The notes: generated by a model from the letters alone, not told the origin. Counted from the first letter of the stretch, positions 47,317 through 56,764 are shown. The stretch: 64,000 nt of DNA from Corynebacterium guangdongense (GCF_030408915.1 NZ_CP047654.1:186001-250000); one strand, 5' to 3'. Program-made: numbers and translations.

Positions 47317-49667
47317 GAGCGTGCGGTCATCGTCACCAACCCGCCCAGCAGCCTGAGTGCACCGGCCTTGTCCAGCGGGTTGTTGCCGTTGCCGCACTTG
47401 GGCGACTGCACGCACGAGGGGCAGCCGGACTCGCAGGAGCAGGAACGCACGGTCTCGAAGGTCGCCTCGATCCATTCGGGGAAGCGACGGAAACCCTCGT
47501 CGGCGAAGCCTGCTCCACCGGGGTTGCCGTCGTACACGAATACCGTCGGCAGGTTGGTGTCCGGGTGCAGGGCGGTCGACACGCCGCCGATGTCCCAGCG
47601 GTCACACGTGGCGATCAGGGGGAGCAGGCCGATCGCCGCGTGCTCGGCGGCGTGCAGGGAACCCGGGGCGTCGGCGGGGGAAATGCCCAGTTCCGTCAGC
47701 ACCATCGGGTCGATCGTGTAGGCCACCGCACGGGTGACCAGTCGCTGCTGCGGCATGTCGAGCGAGACCATCTCGCCGATCGTGCCGTCGGCGAGCCTGA
47801 GGACGTAGCCGACGACCTGGTCGGTGACCTCGACCTCGACGTTGGCGACCCACAGGCCGGGGGAGTAGTTGATGATCTCCTGGTCGGCGGGCTGGCTGAG
47901 GAGCCGGATGTCGGTGACGGATCGGGCGGTCGTCGAGAAGTCCGGAACCTCCGGCCGGGCCAGCGCCACATGATCGTCCAGGTCGAGATCGTCAATGACG
48001 TAGCTGGCGCCCTGGTGCAGGTACACCGCGCCGGGATGGATCTGTGCCGGGGCCCGGCCGCCGTCGATGGTGCCCAGCAGGCGGCCGTCGGAGACGTCGA
48101 CGATCATTACCTCCTCGCCGGTGCCGCCGCGCAGGGCGACGGACTGGTGGGCGGTCTCCGGGGTCGGGAGCTCGTCGACGCCCGCGGGCCGGGGGGTGGC
48201 GAACCAGCCGGTGGGACGCTGACGCAGGAGGCCGACGTCGGCGAGCTCACGGACGACCTCGCGGGCACCGAGCTCGTCGACCTCCGCCTCGCTGAGGGGT
48301 TTTTCGACGGCGGCACAGTAGACGTGGCCACGCAGGACATAGGGGTTGCGCGGATTGAAGACGCTGCGCTCGACGGGTGTGCCCAACAAGGCCTCCGGGT
48401 GATGGACGAGATAGGTGTCCATCGGCTCATCGCGGGCGACCAGGACCACCAGCGACCCCTGACCGCGGCGGCCGGCGCGCCCGGCCTGCTGCCAGAAGGA
48501 GGCGACGGTGCCCGGAAAACCGGCGGTGACCACCGCGTCGAGGCCGCCGACGTCGATGCCGAGCTCGAGGGCGTTGGTGGAGGCGACCCCGAGGAGGGTG
48601 CCGTCGTCGAGCGCCTTTTCCAGCGCGCGGCGGTCCTCGGCCAGGTAGCCGGCGCGGTAGGAGGCGACGCGGGCGGCGAAGTCGCGACGGCCCAGGGAGA
48701 TCAGCTCCTCCTGCGCACGCATGGCGACGACCTCGGCGGCGCGCCGGGACCGGACGAAGGTCAGCGTGCGGGCGCCCTCGGCGATGGCGACGGCCATGAT
48801 GCCGGCCGCCTCGGTGGTGGCCGCCCGCCGGACCGGGGCGCCGTTCTCACCCTCCGCGCCGTCGATGAAGCCGGGTTCCCAGAGGGCCACGGTGCGGGCA
48901 CCGGTCGGGGCGCCGTCCTCGGTGACGGCGGTGACCGGGCGGCCGATGAGGCGCGAGGCGTGTTCGGCGGGGTCGTTGGCGGTGGCGGAGGCGAGGATGA
49001 TCGTGGGATCCGAGCCGTAGTGCCTCGCCAGGCGGAGGAGCCGGCGCAGCACGAGGGCGACGTTGGCGCCGAATACGCCGCGGTAGGAGTGGCATTCGTC
49101 GATGACGAGGTAGTCGAGGTGGCGCAGCAGGCGGGCCCAGCGCTGGTGGTTGCCGAGCACCGAGGCATGGAGCATGTCCGGGTTGGTGAAGACGAAGCGG
49201 CTGGACTCGCGGATGCCGGACCGGGCCTCCTGGGGGGTGTCGCCGTCGTAGGGGGCGGGATGGACGCCACGCAGCTCGTCGATGTCACGGGTCATACTGA
49301 GAATTGCATGAAGTTGATCGTTTCCGAGCGCCTTCGTGGGGGTCAGATAGATCCCACACGCGGTCGGGGACTCTGCGAGCCTGGTGAGAATCGGGAGCTG
49401 GTAGCCGAGCGATTTCCCCGAGGAGGTGCCGGTCGCCACGACGACGTCGGTGCGCGCGCGGGCGAGGCGGGCGGTGTCAGCCTGATGCGAATACAGCTCC
49501 GTGATTCCGCTCTCCTGCAGGTGGGAGCGCAGGGAGGGGAGGACCCAGTGCGGCCAGTCCGCGTGCCGGGAGGCTCTGGCGGGGATGGTTTCGGAGTGGG
49601 TGAGCGTGGACTCCGGGTAGCGGCGGATTACCGCGTTCATCAATTCGTCGCCAAATTCGCTAGTCAT
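47313..49667 (-). CDS. DEAD/DEAH-box helicase with DUF1998 zinc domain
   Basis: 784-residue SF2 helicase of the MrfA/SftH type. Motif I is ATGTSSGKSLGYQLP, motif II DECHSYRG, motif III SATANDP, motif VI QQAGRAGRRGQGS. The C-terminal DUF1998 region carries a four-Cys cluster CSCESGCPSCVQSPKC. Bacillus MrfA, the characterised relative, is a 3'-5' helicase for mitomycin-type DNA damage. Start ATG 49667. It is convergent with the tad operon and divergent from cspA. Confidence 0.92.
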   Translation of the reverse strand: MTSEFGDELMNAVIRRYPESTLTHSETIPARASRHADWPHWVLPSLRSHLQESGITELYSHQADTARLARARTDVVVATGTSSGKSLGYQLPILTRLAESPTACGIYLTPTKALGNDQLHAILSMTRDIDELRGVHPAPYDGDTPQEARSGIRESSRFVFTNPDMLHASVLGNHQRWARLLRHLDYLVIDECHSYRGVFGANVALVLRRLLRLARHYGSDPTIILASATANDPAEHASRLIGRPVTAVTEDGAPTGARTVALWEPGFIDGAEGENGAPVRRAATTEAAGIMAVAIAEGARTLTFVRSRRAAEVVAMRAQEELISLGRRDFAARVASYRAGYLAEDRRALEKALDDGTLLGVASTNALELGIDVGGLDAVVTAGFPGTVASFWQQAGRAGRRGQGSLVVLVARDEPMDTYLVHHPEALLGTPVERSVFNPRNPYVLRGHVYCAAVEKPLSEAEVDELGAREVVRELADVGLLRQRPTGWFATPRPAGVDELPTPETAHQSVALRGGTGEEVMIVDVSDGRLLGTIDGGRAPAQIHPGAVYLHQGASYVIDDLDLDDHVALARPEVPDFSTTARSVTDIRLLSQPADQEIINYSPGLWVANVEVEVTDQVVGYVLRLADGTIGEMVSLDMPQQRLVTRAVAYTIDPMVLTELGISPADAPGSLHAAEHAAIGLLPLIATCDRWDIGGVSTALHPDTNLPTVFVYDGNPGGAGFADEGFRRFPEWIEATFETVRSCSCESGCPSCVQSPKCGNGNNPLDKAGALRLLGGLVTMTARS

Positions 49668-49800
49668 TTTGCTACCCCCGGGGTGACGGCTTCCGGCCGT
49701 TTTCTAAGAAAGTTTGCTTAACACTAGCCATTCTCCGCCGAAACATGACACACTGACCTTGGTCGCAGATTCTGTGCGCAGTTCAACACTTTTTTCGAAG

Positions 49801-49859
49801 GGTGCTCGCAAAAGAAGTACCGCGAGCACCAGGCTTCCATAAGGAATGGCGGAAGCTTG
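49801..49859 (+). promoter_or_regulatory. Two hairpins in the cspA upstream region
   Basis: Hairpin 1: ggtgctcgc / gcgagcacc (49801-49809, 49822-49830), 9 bp perfect. Hairpin 2: caggcttcc / ggaagcttg (49830-49838, 49851-49859), 9 bp with one G-T. They lie 80-138 nt before cspA. If transcription starts upstream they form a structured cold-shock leader; if it starts at the GATACT near 49893 they are outside the mRNA. Confidence 0.4.
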
Positions 49860-49938
49860 GTGGTTCGGATCGACCCGGTGTCGTCAGATGACGATACTGC
49901 CTCATCATTTCGCCATTTCAAGAAAAAGGTTACACACC

Positions 49939-50142
49939 ATGGCAACTGGTACCGTTAAGTGGTTCAACGCTGAAAAGGGCTTCGGCTTCATCGCTCCGGA
50001 CGACGGCTCCGCTGACGTCTTCGTTCACTACTCCGAGATCCAGGGCAACGGCTTCCGTACCCTCGAGGAGAACCAGCAGGTCGAGTTCGAGGTCGGCGAG
50101 GGCGCCAAGGGCCCGCAGGCTCAGCAGGTTCACCCGCTGTAA
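49939..50142 (+). CDS. cspA: Cold shock protein
   Basis: 67-residue single OB-fold nucleic-acid-binding protein. [18 protein letters not shown] and [10 protein letters not shown] are the RNP1 and RNP2 motifs. It melts RNA structure and is one of the most expressed proteins; codon choice is strongly biased. The ATG is preceded by AAAAAGG. A terminator-like hairpin follows at 50161-50198. Confidence 0.97.
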   Translation: MATGTVKWFNAEKGFGFIAPDDGSADVFVHYSEIQGNGFRTLEENQQVEFEVGEGAKGPQAQQVHPL

Positions 50143-50160
50143 GCAGTAAATCTGTCGCGC

Positions 50161-50198
50161 ACGTCCCCGTCCCACAATCGTGGCGGCGGGGTTTTGCC
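50161..50198 (+). terminator. Terminator of cspA
   Basis: GC-rich imperfect hairpin (ccccgtcccac paired with gtggcggcgggg), then GTTTTG. Confidence 0.7.
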
Positions 50199-50246
50199 GT
50201 TTCCGGCCGGCGGCCCACAGGTCACGCCACGTGCCGGCCCCTAGGC

Positions 50247-50873
50247 TCAGGCGTGGGAGAAGCCGCGGCGGACGTCGCGCCACTCGAAGAAGCGGTTCTG
50301 CACCTTCTGCAACAGGTAGCCGACCAGGGTGCCGGCGATGACGCCGATGGCCAGGCCCACCAGCGGGAGCTGCTGGAAGAGGAGGCCGCCGAGGTAGCCG
50401 ACGCCCACGTTGATGATCGCCCACACCATCACGCCGATGGCGTCGAAGATAAAGAAGTAGAACCAGCGATAGCGCACGGAACCGAGGATGATCGTCGCCA
50501 CCCAGCGGCCCCAGGGGATGAAGCGCGCGGCGACGATCGTGGAGCCGGCGCGGCGATTCATGTTTCGCCGCACCCAGCGCACCGCCTGGCCGCCCTTGGA
50601 CTCGGGATTGAGCTTCGCGACGAAGCGGATCAGCCGGGTGCCCGCGAAATAGCAGATGTTGTCGCCGACGATGCCGCCGACGGAGGCCCACACGATGACG
50701 GCCCAGAGGTTCGGCTGGCCGGAGGCTCCCGCCCACGCGCCGGAAAGGTTGAGCACCGTCTCCGACGGGATCAGCGGAATCAGCGAATCCACCATGACCA
50801 GGAGGGCAACCAGGGGGTAGAAGAAATCCATCGCGATGATGGTTTCTATCCAGGCGGTCAGCTGGTCAGTCAC
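50247..50873 (-). CDS. DedA family membrane protein
   Basis: 208-residue SNARE-associated/DedA protein. The reentrant motif region is MVDSLIPLIPSETVLNLSGAWAG followed by GGIVGDNICYFAGTRLIRF, and the second half has AARFIPWGRWVATIILGSVRYRWF, with the conserved acid and Arg. Family members are proposed lipid scramblases/flippases linked to undecaprenyl phosphate or phosphatidylethanolamine recycling. GTG 50873 start. Divergent from topA. Confidence 0.9.
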   Translation of the reverse strand: MTDQLTAWIETIIAMDFFYPLVALLVMVDSLIPLIPSETVLNLSGAWAGASGQPNLWAVIVWASVGGIVGDNICYFAGTRLIRFVAKLNPESKGGQAVRWVRRNMNRRAGSTIVAARFIPWGRWVATIILGSVRYRWFYFFIFDAIGVMVWAIINVGVGYLGGLLFQQLPLVGLAIGVIAGTLVGYLLQKVQNRFFEWRDVRRGFSHA

Positions 50874-51047
50874 GGGAGGCGGTCCTTGGTGGATATGCGC
50901 AGGGGCGGGTCAACGGAAAGTTTCATCCGAGTCTAGTGAGAAGGGCGCGGATCGGCTGGGTGAGCCGGTCCCCGGGACGGGGGTTATCCGCCGTCGACCT
51001 TGTGGGAAGTGCAGGACGGCCATTAAATACTGTGTACCGTAAACAGC

Positions 51048-51143
51048 ATGTCTCAATCGCCCGTCTATCATCAGTCGGGCAAGGGTCCCGCCGGTAACCA
51101 GCCGGAGGGGCAGTCAATCAGGAGGGGTACCGGAAGTGTCTGA
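51048..51143 (+). CDS. Possible leaderless upstream ORF overlapping topA start
   Basis: A 31-codon frame starting ATG 51048 (MSQSPVYHQSGKGPAGNQPE...) ends at TGA 51141-51143, just inside topA, whose GTG is at 51136. TACCGT (51035-51040) ends 7 nt before the ATG, the spacing of the leaderless genes here. If translated, it would couple topA translation to the leader. There is no clear -35, and the peptide resembles nothing I know. Confidence 0.3.
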   Translation: MSQSPVYHQSGKGPAGNQPEGQSIRRGTGSV

Positions 51144-54117
51144 GAACGAAGGATCCGCCGGAGGCACCAAGACTCTGGTGATCGTCGAGTCGGCAACGAA
51201 GGCCAAGAAGATCCAGAAGTATCTGGGCAACGACTACATCGTCGAGGCCTCGGTCGGACATATCCGTGACCTGCCCCGTGGCGCTGCCGATATCCCGGTC
51301 AAGTACAAGAAGGAGCCCTGGGCCCGCCTCGGCGTCAACACCGAGGACGGCTTCCAGGCGCTCTACGTCGTCAGCCCGGACAAGAAGAAGAAGGTCGCCG
51401 ACCTCAAGGCCAAGCTCAAGCAGGTCGACCAGGTGTACCTGGCGACAGACCCGGACCGCGAGGGCGAGGCCATCGCGTGGCACCTGCTCGAGGTGCTCAA
51501 CCCGAAGGTCCCGGTGCGCCGCATGACCTTCAACGAGATCACGGAGTCGGCCATCAAGGAGGCCGCCGCCAACACCCGCGACATCGACTACGACCTGGTG
51601 GACGCGCAGGAGACCCGCCGCATCCTCGACCGCCTCTACGGCTACGAGGTCTCTCCGGTGCTGTGGAAGAAGGTCATGCCGCGGCTGTCCGCCGGCCGTG
51701 TGCAGTCGGTGGCCACCCGGGTCATCGTCGAGCGGGAGCGGGAGCGCATGGCGTTCGTCTCCGCCGAGTACTGGGATCTGGCCGCCGAGCTGGGCACCGG
51801 CAAGGCCGCCACGCCGGAGAACCCCAACGAGTTCACCGCCAAGCTGACCGGCGTCGACGGCAGGCGCGTGGCCCAGGGCCGTGACTTCAACGACCTCGGC
51901 CAGCTCAAGAGCACCAAGGACGAGCTGGTGGTCGTCGACAAGCAGTTCGCCGACAAGCTCGCCGAGGGCCTGCAGCAGGCCGAGATGCAGGTCGTCTCCG
52001 TCGAGGAGAAGCCCTACACGCGCAAGCCGCAGGCGCCGTTCATGACCTCGACGCTGCAGCAGGAGGCGGGCCGCCGTCTGCACTTCACCTCGGAGCGCAC
52101 GATGCGTATCGCGCAGCGTCTCTACGAGAACGGCCACATCACCTACATGCGTACCGATTCGACCTCGCTGTCGGCGCAGGGCATGGACGCCGCGCGGCGG
52201 CAGGCGACCGAGCTCTACGGCGCGAACTACGTCGCCGACGCGCCGCGGCGCTACGACCGCAAGGTGAAGAACTCCCAGGAGGCGCACGAGGCGATCCGTC
52301 CGGCCGGCGACAGTTTCGCGACGCCGGGCGAGCTCAGCAGCGTCCTCGACGCCGAGGAGTTCAAGCTCTACGAGCTGATCTGGGCGCGCACCGTCGCCTC
52401 CCAGATGGCCGACGCCCGCGGCACCTCCCTCAAGGTCCTGATCGAAGGTACCGCCGCCTCCGGCGAAAAGGTCGAGTTCTCCGCCACCGGCCGCACCATC
52501 ACCTTCCCGGGTTTCCTGCGTGCGCTCAGCGAAAACACCGACAAGTCGGACGTGCGCCTGCCGCAGCTGACCGAGGGCGACGCACTGAGCACCGAGAAGG
52601 TCACCGCCGAGGGGCACGCGACCAACCCGCCGGCCCGCTATACCGAGGCCAGCCTGGTCAAGAAGATGGAGGAGATGGGCATCGGCCGCCCGTCGACCTA
52701 CGCCTCGATCATCAAGACCATCCAGGACCGCGGCTACGTCTACCCGCGCGGCAACGCGCTGGTCCCGAGCTGGGTCGCCTTCGCCGTCGTCGGCCTGATG
52801 GAGAACAACTTCTCCGCCCTGGTGGACTACGAGTTCACCTCCTCCATGGAGGATGAGCTCGACCTCATCGCCACCGGCGAATCCGACCGCACCGAGTGGC
52901 TGACCGGCTTCTACTACGGCAACGCCGAGGCCAGTGAGGCGACCGCGGAGTCCGTCGCCAAGCAGGGCGGGCTGAAGTCGCTCATCGAGGACAACCTCGA
53001 GCACATCGACGCCCGGAAGGTGAACTCCCTGCACCTCTTCGACGACTCGGAGGGCCGCGCCGTGGTGGTCCGCGTCGGCCGCTACGGCCCGTACATCGAG
53101 CGGATTGTCGGCCAGGGCGCTGACGGCGAGCCGGTCTACCAGCGCGCCAACCTGCCGGAGGCGACCACCCCGGACGAGCTGGACCTGGAGGCGGCCGAGA
53201 AGCTCTTCGCCACGCCGCAGGGTGGCCGCGAGCTGGGCGAGAACCCGGACAACGGCCGGATGATCGTCGCCAAGGAAGGCCGCTACGGCCCCTACGTCAC
53301 CGAGCAGGTGCGTGAGGACGAGCGGGAGAAGGTCGAGGCCGAGGCGGAGAAGATCATCGCCGAGGAGCGCGCCGCCGAGGACGCCCAGCGGGCGGCGGAC
53401 GGACTGCGCAAGAAGAACTGGGAGACCAAGACCGCCGAGAAGCAGAAGGCCAAGCGCACCGAGGAGATCCTCGAGGAGAAGCTCAAGCCGAAGACGGCCT
53501 CGCTCTTCGAGTCCATGGAGCCGGCGACCGTCACCCTTGACGACGCGCTCGCCCTGATGTCCCTGCCACGCGAGGTCGGCGTCGACCCGGCCGACGGCGA
53601 AATGATCACCGCGCAGAACGGCCGATACGGCCCCTACCTGAAGAAGGGGTCGGACTCACGCTCGCTGGGCAAGGAGGAGGAGATCTTCACGATCTCACTC
53701 GACCAGGCCCGTCGCATCTACGCCGAGCCCAAACGCCGAGGCCGCGCCGCCGCGAAACCGCCGCTGGCGATGCTGGGCGATAATGACGTCTCCGGCAAGC
53801 CGATGAGCGTCAAGGACGGCCGTTTCGGTCCCTACGTCACCGACGGCGAAACCAACGCGTCCCTGCGCCGCGGTGACACCCCGGAGACCCTGACCGACGC
53901 CCGCGCCAACGAGCTGCTGTCCGAGCGTCGCGCTAAGGTGGCGGCGGACGGTGGTTCGACCGGCGGGGCCAAGAAGACCACTAAGAAGACGACGGCGAAA
54001 AAGACCGGCGCCAAGAAGACCACCGCCAAGAAGACCACCGCCAAAAAGAACGGCACCCGCAAGAGCCCGCCGAAGACCACCAAGAACGTGGTCAAGGCTG
54101 GCGCGAGAAAGAGGTAG
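51136..54117 (+). CDS. topA: DNA topoisomerase I
   Basis: Relaxes negative supercoils. The 993-residue type IA enzyme starts with the Toprim motif KTLVIVESATKAKKIQKYLG and has ATDPDREGEAIAWHL, the active-site Tyr (~337) in HITYMRTDSTSLS, and GRPSTYASIIKTIQDRGYV. Instead of zinc fingers the C terminus has repeated Topo_C domains (NGRMIVAKEGRYGPYV, NGRYGPYLKKG, KDGRFGPYVTDG) and a Lys-rich tail of KKTTAKK repeats (~945-993), as in other actinobacteria. AGGAGGGG sits 8 nt before GTG 51136. Confidence 0.97.
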   Translation: MSENEGSAGGTKTLVIVESATKAKKIQKYLGNDYIVEASVGHIRDLPRGAADIPVKYKKEPWARLGVNTEDGFQALYVVSPDKKKKVADLKAKLKQVDQVYLATDPDREGEAIAWHLLEVLNPKVPVRRMTFNEITESAIKEAAANTRDIDYDLVDAQETRRILDRLYGYEVSPVLWKKVMPRLSAGRVQSVATRVIVERERERMAFVSAEYWDLAAELGTGKAATPENPNEFTAKLTGVDGRRVAQGRDFNDLGQLKSTKDELVVVDKQFADKLAEGLQQAEMQVVSVEEKPYTRKPQAPFMTSTLQQEAGRRLHFTSERTMRIAQRLYENGHITYMRTDSTSLSAQGMDAARRQATELYGANYVADAPRRYDRKVKNSQEAHEAIRPAGDSFATPGELSSVLDAEEFKLYELIWARTVASQMADARGTSLKVLIEGTAASGEKVEFSATGRTITFPGFLRALSENTDKSDVRLPQLTEGDALSTEKVTAEGHATNPPARYTEASLVKKMEEMGIGRPSTYASIIKTIQDRGYVYPRGNALVPSWVAFAVVGLMENNFSALVDYEFTSSMEDELDLIATGESDRTEWLTGFYYGNAEASEATAESVAKQGGLKSLIEDNLEHIDARKVNSLHLFDDSEGRAVVVRVGRYGPYIERIVGQGADGEPVYQRANLPEATTPDELDLEAAEKLFATPQGGRELGENPDNGRMIVAKEGRYGPYVTEQVREDEREKVEAEAEKIIAEERAAEDAQRAADGLRKKNWETKTAEKQKAKRTEEILEEKLKPKTASLFESMEPATVTLDDALALMSLPREVGVDPADGEMITAQNGRYGPYLKKGSDSRSLGKEEEIFTISLDQARRIYAEPKRRGRAAAKPPLAMLGDNDVSGKPMSVKDGRFGPYVTDGETNASLRRGDTPETLTDARANELLSERRAKVAADGGSTGGAKKTTKKTTAKKTGAKKTTAKKTTAKKNGTRKSPPKTTKNVVKAGARKR

Positions 54118-54123
54118 CAGCCC

Positions 54124-54864
54124 ATGCCCGCAGAACTCGGCACCGGACAGTTCGTTCAGGAGACGCTCCGCGGCGTCGAGGCGTTCCTCGCGTCGGTGTC
54201 GGTGATGCGGAGCGAGCCGGAGCGCGCCGTCGCCCTGGCCGCCGTGGACGTGGCGGGGGCGGCGAAGCTCTTTGACTGGCGGGGCGTCAGCCGCGTCGTC
54301 GAGCCGGCCATCCTGCCCCTGATCGGCGGCGCGGTGCTGCGCTCGAGAAAGCCGCTGGGGCAGAGGCTGGAGAACGCCGCCGCCCTCGCCGGCGGCGCCG
54401 TCGCCCAGTGGGGCAAGTCCGCCGGCCCGGACAAGGGGTCCGCGCTGGCCACCGCCGGGGTCATCACGCAGTACGGCGCCTACGCCGCCACCCTGGCCGG
54501 CGACCTGGGGGCGAAGCCGAAGTTCACCGGCGCCGCCGTCCGGGGCGCGCTGCTCGCCTCCGGCGCGGCCGTCGCCGCAGCCAAGAACCGGAAGCTCGTG
54601 GCCCCAACCCTGCTGGGCGGTGCGGCGATGGTCTACGCCACCGAGGTTGCCAACGACCCGAAGATCCGGGCGCACGGCACCGGCCACACGCCCGGCATCA
54701 GCCACGGCGCCAACCTGCTGGTCGCTTCTGAGGCGCTGACCCTGGTCCGTGGTACCTTCCTGCAGGGGAAGCGGGGGTTCGGCGCCAGGTCCGTCGAGGC
54801 CGGCGCCCTAGTGCTCTCCTCCCTCGGTCACCTGCTGCTGACCGACGGACTGGCGCGCCGCTAG
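54124..54864 (+). CDS. Membrane protein, possibly YhhN/lysoplasmalogenase-like
   Basis: 246-residue protein with about seven or eight moderately hydrophobic, Ala/Gly-rich segments after an N-terminal helical region; RVVEPAILPLIGGAVLRSRKPL, LENAAALAGGAVAQWG, GVITQYGAYAATLAGDLG and the terminal VEAGALVLSSLGHLLLTDGLARR are the clearest. The layout resembles YhhN (TMEM86) lysoplasmalogenases but I cannot identify their motifs with confidence. It follows topA by 6 nt, so it is in the same transcript. Confidence 0.55.
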   Translation: MPAELGTGQFVQETLRGVEAFLASVSVMRSEPERAVALAAVDVAGAAKLFDWRGVSRVVEPAILPLIGGAVLRSRKPLGQRLENAAALAGGAVAQWGKSAGPDKGSALATAGVITQYGAYAATLAGDLGAKPKFTGAAVRGALLASGAAVAAAKNRKLVAPTLLGGAAMVYATEVANDPKIRAHGTGHTPGISHGANLLVASEALTLVRGTFLQGKRGFGARSVEAGALVLSSLGHLLLTDGLARR

Positions 54865-54869
54865 CTCCG

Positions 54870-55703
54870 ATGCGGACGCCGGTCCTCGCCCTGCTGGTAC
54901 TGGCCTGTGTCCTGCTGCCCGGCGTCGCGCCGGTCCGGTGGCTGAGTCAGCTACCCCTCATCGCGCATGCGTTGGCGTTTCCAGTGCTCAGCGCCCTTCT
55001 TCTGCTGATTCTGGGGATGCTGCTGCGCCGGGCGGGGTGGGCGCTGGCCGGCGTCGCGCTCCTGCTCCTGCCGCAGGGCTGGCCCGCGCTCTCGGACGGC
55101 GGTGAGCTCACCGTCGTCAGCTTCAACACCCAGGACTCGCTCAGCGGCGCCGAGCTGGCCGGGCTCATCGACGCCCACGACCCCGACCTCCTCGTCCTGC
55201 CGGAGGCGCGGGTGACCGACCCGCCGGCAGGCTACGCGCAGGTGCAGTCGCCGGAGGCGGAAGGCGTCGCGCCGACGGTGCTGCTGATCCATGAGCGGCT
55301 CGGCCCGTTCGCCGAGGTCAGCGCGCCGAACGTGACCTGGGGTGCGGTGGCGGTGGAACTGGCCGACGGCACGGTCCTGGCCGGGGTCCACCCCAGCCCA
55401 CCGGTGCCGGGACAGATGGGCTCGTGGCGGCGCGACCTCGCGCATATCGGGCAGTGGGCCCGCGACCACGACCGGCTCGTCCTTGCCGGGGACTTCAACG
55501 CGACGCTGCGCCACGGCCCGATGGCCGCCCTCGACCTCGTCCACGGCGACTGGTGCGGCGGCACCTGGCCGGCCGCGGTACCGCCGCCGCTGGCCAGCCC
55601 CATCGACCATGTACTCGTCAGCCCGGACATCGGGGCGGGGGAGTGCCGCACGCAGCGGGTGGGCACCTCTGATCACCGGGCGGTGATCGCGCACGTGGGT
55701 TAA
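54870..55703 (+). CDS. Endonuclease/exonuclease/phosphatase family protein, membrane-anchored
   Basis: 277 residues: two N-terminal hydrophobic segments (ALLVLACVLLPGVAPV and LPLIAHALAFPVLSALLLLILGMLL), then an extracytoplasmic EEP domain with VVSFNTQDSL, LLVLPEARV, LVLAGDFNATL, SPIDHVLV and TSDHRAVIA, so the metal and catalytic residues are intact. It could act on DNA, phospholipid or inositol phosphates outside the cell. ATG 54870 is 5 nt after the preceding stop. Confidence 0.85.
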   Translation: MRTPVLALLVLACVLLPGVAPVRWLSQLPLIAHALAFPVLSALLLLILGMLLRRAGWALAGVALLLLPQGWPALSDGGELTVVSFNTQDSLSGAELAGLIDAHDPDLLVLPEARVTDPPAGYAQVQSPEAEGVAPTVLLIHERLGPFAEVSAPNVTWGAVAVELADGTVLAGVHPSPPVPGQMGSWRRDLAHIGQWARDHDRLVLAGDFNATLRHGPMAALDLVHGDWCGGTWPAAVPPPLASPIDHVLVSPDIGAGECRTQRVGTSDHRAVIAHVG

Positions 55704-56698
55704 GCCACCAGCACCATCACGTACATGGCGAAGACGGCGAGGTGGCCGACGCCGTGCAGGGCGGTGGCCTGGCGGGCGGTGGCGGTCAGCGTCGACAAGC
55801 CCAGCGTCATGCCCAGCAGGGTCAGCTCCGCGCCGCTGAGGACGAAGTCCGCCTCGCGGCCGGTGGCGGCCGCCAGCAGCAGCACGACCGGGACGGTCAC
55901 GCCGACGACGGAGACTAGCGCGCCCAGGGTGAGGTTGGCGACGCGCTGGCCCTGTCCGGACCAGCCGGCGGACAAGGTGGTGAAGGTCTCGGGCAGCAGG
56001 ATGACGACCGCGATGAGCAGGCCCGCCAGTTCCGGGCGGGGCAGGAGCTCGGTGAACATGGGGGTCATGACCTGCCCGAGGACCACGATCGGAGCGATTG
56101 TGGCGATCAGCCACACGGCGTTCGGGAGGGCGGGTTCGTCGGTCGCCGTTTCGGGAGAGGCGTCCGCGAAGTCCGCCCGGTTCGCCCCGAGCTGGCGGTG
56201 GAGGAAGACGCCGTAGGTGAGGAGCATCAGCACGGCGATGGCGGTCTGCATGGCCCTACTCGGCGGGGCGGCCAGCAGGACCGGCAGCGCGAAAGCCGCG
56301 CCGCCGACGACCAGCAGCATCACCAGGTACTGGGAGACGCCGGCGCCGTTGATCGCCAGGCGGCGGTGCCGGAGCCCACCGATGAGAAAGGCCGCACCCA
56401 TCACCAGGTTGAGCAGCAGCATCGACGCGGAGAACGTCGAGTCGCGGGCGACGCCCGGGTTGGGCTGGTCGCCGAGGAAGACGCTGGCGACGAGGATGAT
56501 CTCGATGGCGGTGATCGCGAAGGTCAGCACGAGCGCGCCGTAGGGTTCGCCGAGCCGGCGGGCGAGGGCGTTGGCGCGCTGCATGACGCCGAAGGAGCAG
56601 AGGACGATGACCGTGAGGATGGCCGCCAGGGCGACGGGTCCGGAGGGCTGCAGGAGGAGAGCGGCGAGAACGGCCGCCCAGCCGAGGAGAGCAGGCAT
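55700..56698 (-). CDS. CaCA-superfamily cation antiporter (ChaA-like)
   Basis: 332-residue membrane protein with 10-11 helices in two halves, each with an acidic intramembrane motif: GEPYGALVLTFAITAIEIILVASVFLGD (~50-78) and LIAVVILLPETFTTLSAGWSGQGQ (~225-250). This is the Ca2+(Na+)/H+ antiporter pattern of ChaA/CAX. Its 82-nt leader holds two ACGR hairpins like a guanidine-II riboswitch, raising the possibility that this branch handles guanidinium or is induced with guanidine stress. Only a weak AGAAAG Shine-Dalgarno precedes the ATG. Convergent with the EEP gene (4-bp overlap). Confidence 0.82.
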   Translation of the reverse strand: MPALLGWAAVLAALLLQPSGPVALAAILTVIVLCSFGVMQRANALARRLGEPYGALVLTFAITAIEIILVASVFLGDQPNPGVARDSTFSASMLLLNLVMGAAFLIGGLRHRRLAINGAGVSQYLVMLLVVGGAAFALPVLLAAPPSRAMQTAIAVLMLLTYGVFLHRQLGANRADFADASPETATDEPALPNAVWLIATIAPIVVLGQVMTPMFTELLPRPELAGLLIAVVILLPETFTTLSAGWSGQGQRVANLTLGALVSVVGVTVPVVLLLAAATGREADFVLSGAELTLLGMTLGLSTLTATARQATALHGVGHLAVFAMYVMVLVA

Positions 56699-56715
56699 GG
56701 GAATCGAGCTTTCTG

Positions 56716-56764
56716 CAGGGCCGTCCCTGGCCGGAAGGAACCGGCCGTCCCGGGTCGTCCCGGG
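56716..56764 (-). promoter_or_regulatory. Guanidine-II (mini-ykkC)-like riboswitch candidate
   Basis: On the transcribed strand: hairpin P1 cccgggACGAcccggg (56764-56749), 19-nt linker, hairpin P2 cagggACGGccctg (56729-56716), then 17 nt to the start codon. Two short GC hairpins, each with a GGACGRCC core and an ACGR tetraloop, are the full definition of the guanidine-II class. The linker can form its own ggccgg/ccggcc hairpin that competes with P2. TAGGCT (56792-56787) is the matching -10, so both hairpins lie in the mRNA leader. Confidence 0.6.

Noticed and set aside
49846..49938. In-frame N-terminal extension of cspA from an ATG at 49846
   Set aside because: CspA proteins start at MATGTVKWF; the extension is unlike the family and overlaps the leader hairpins. 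The open frame is probably chance.
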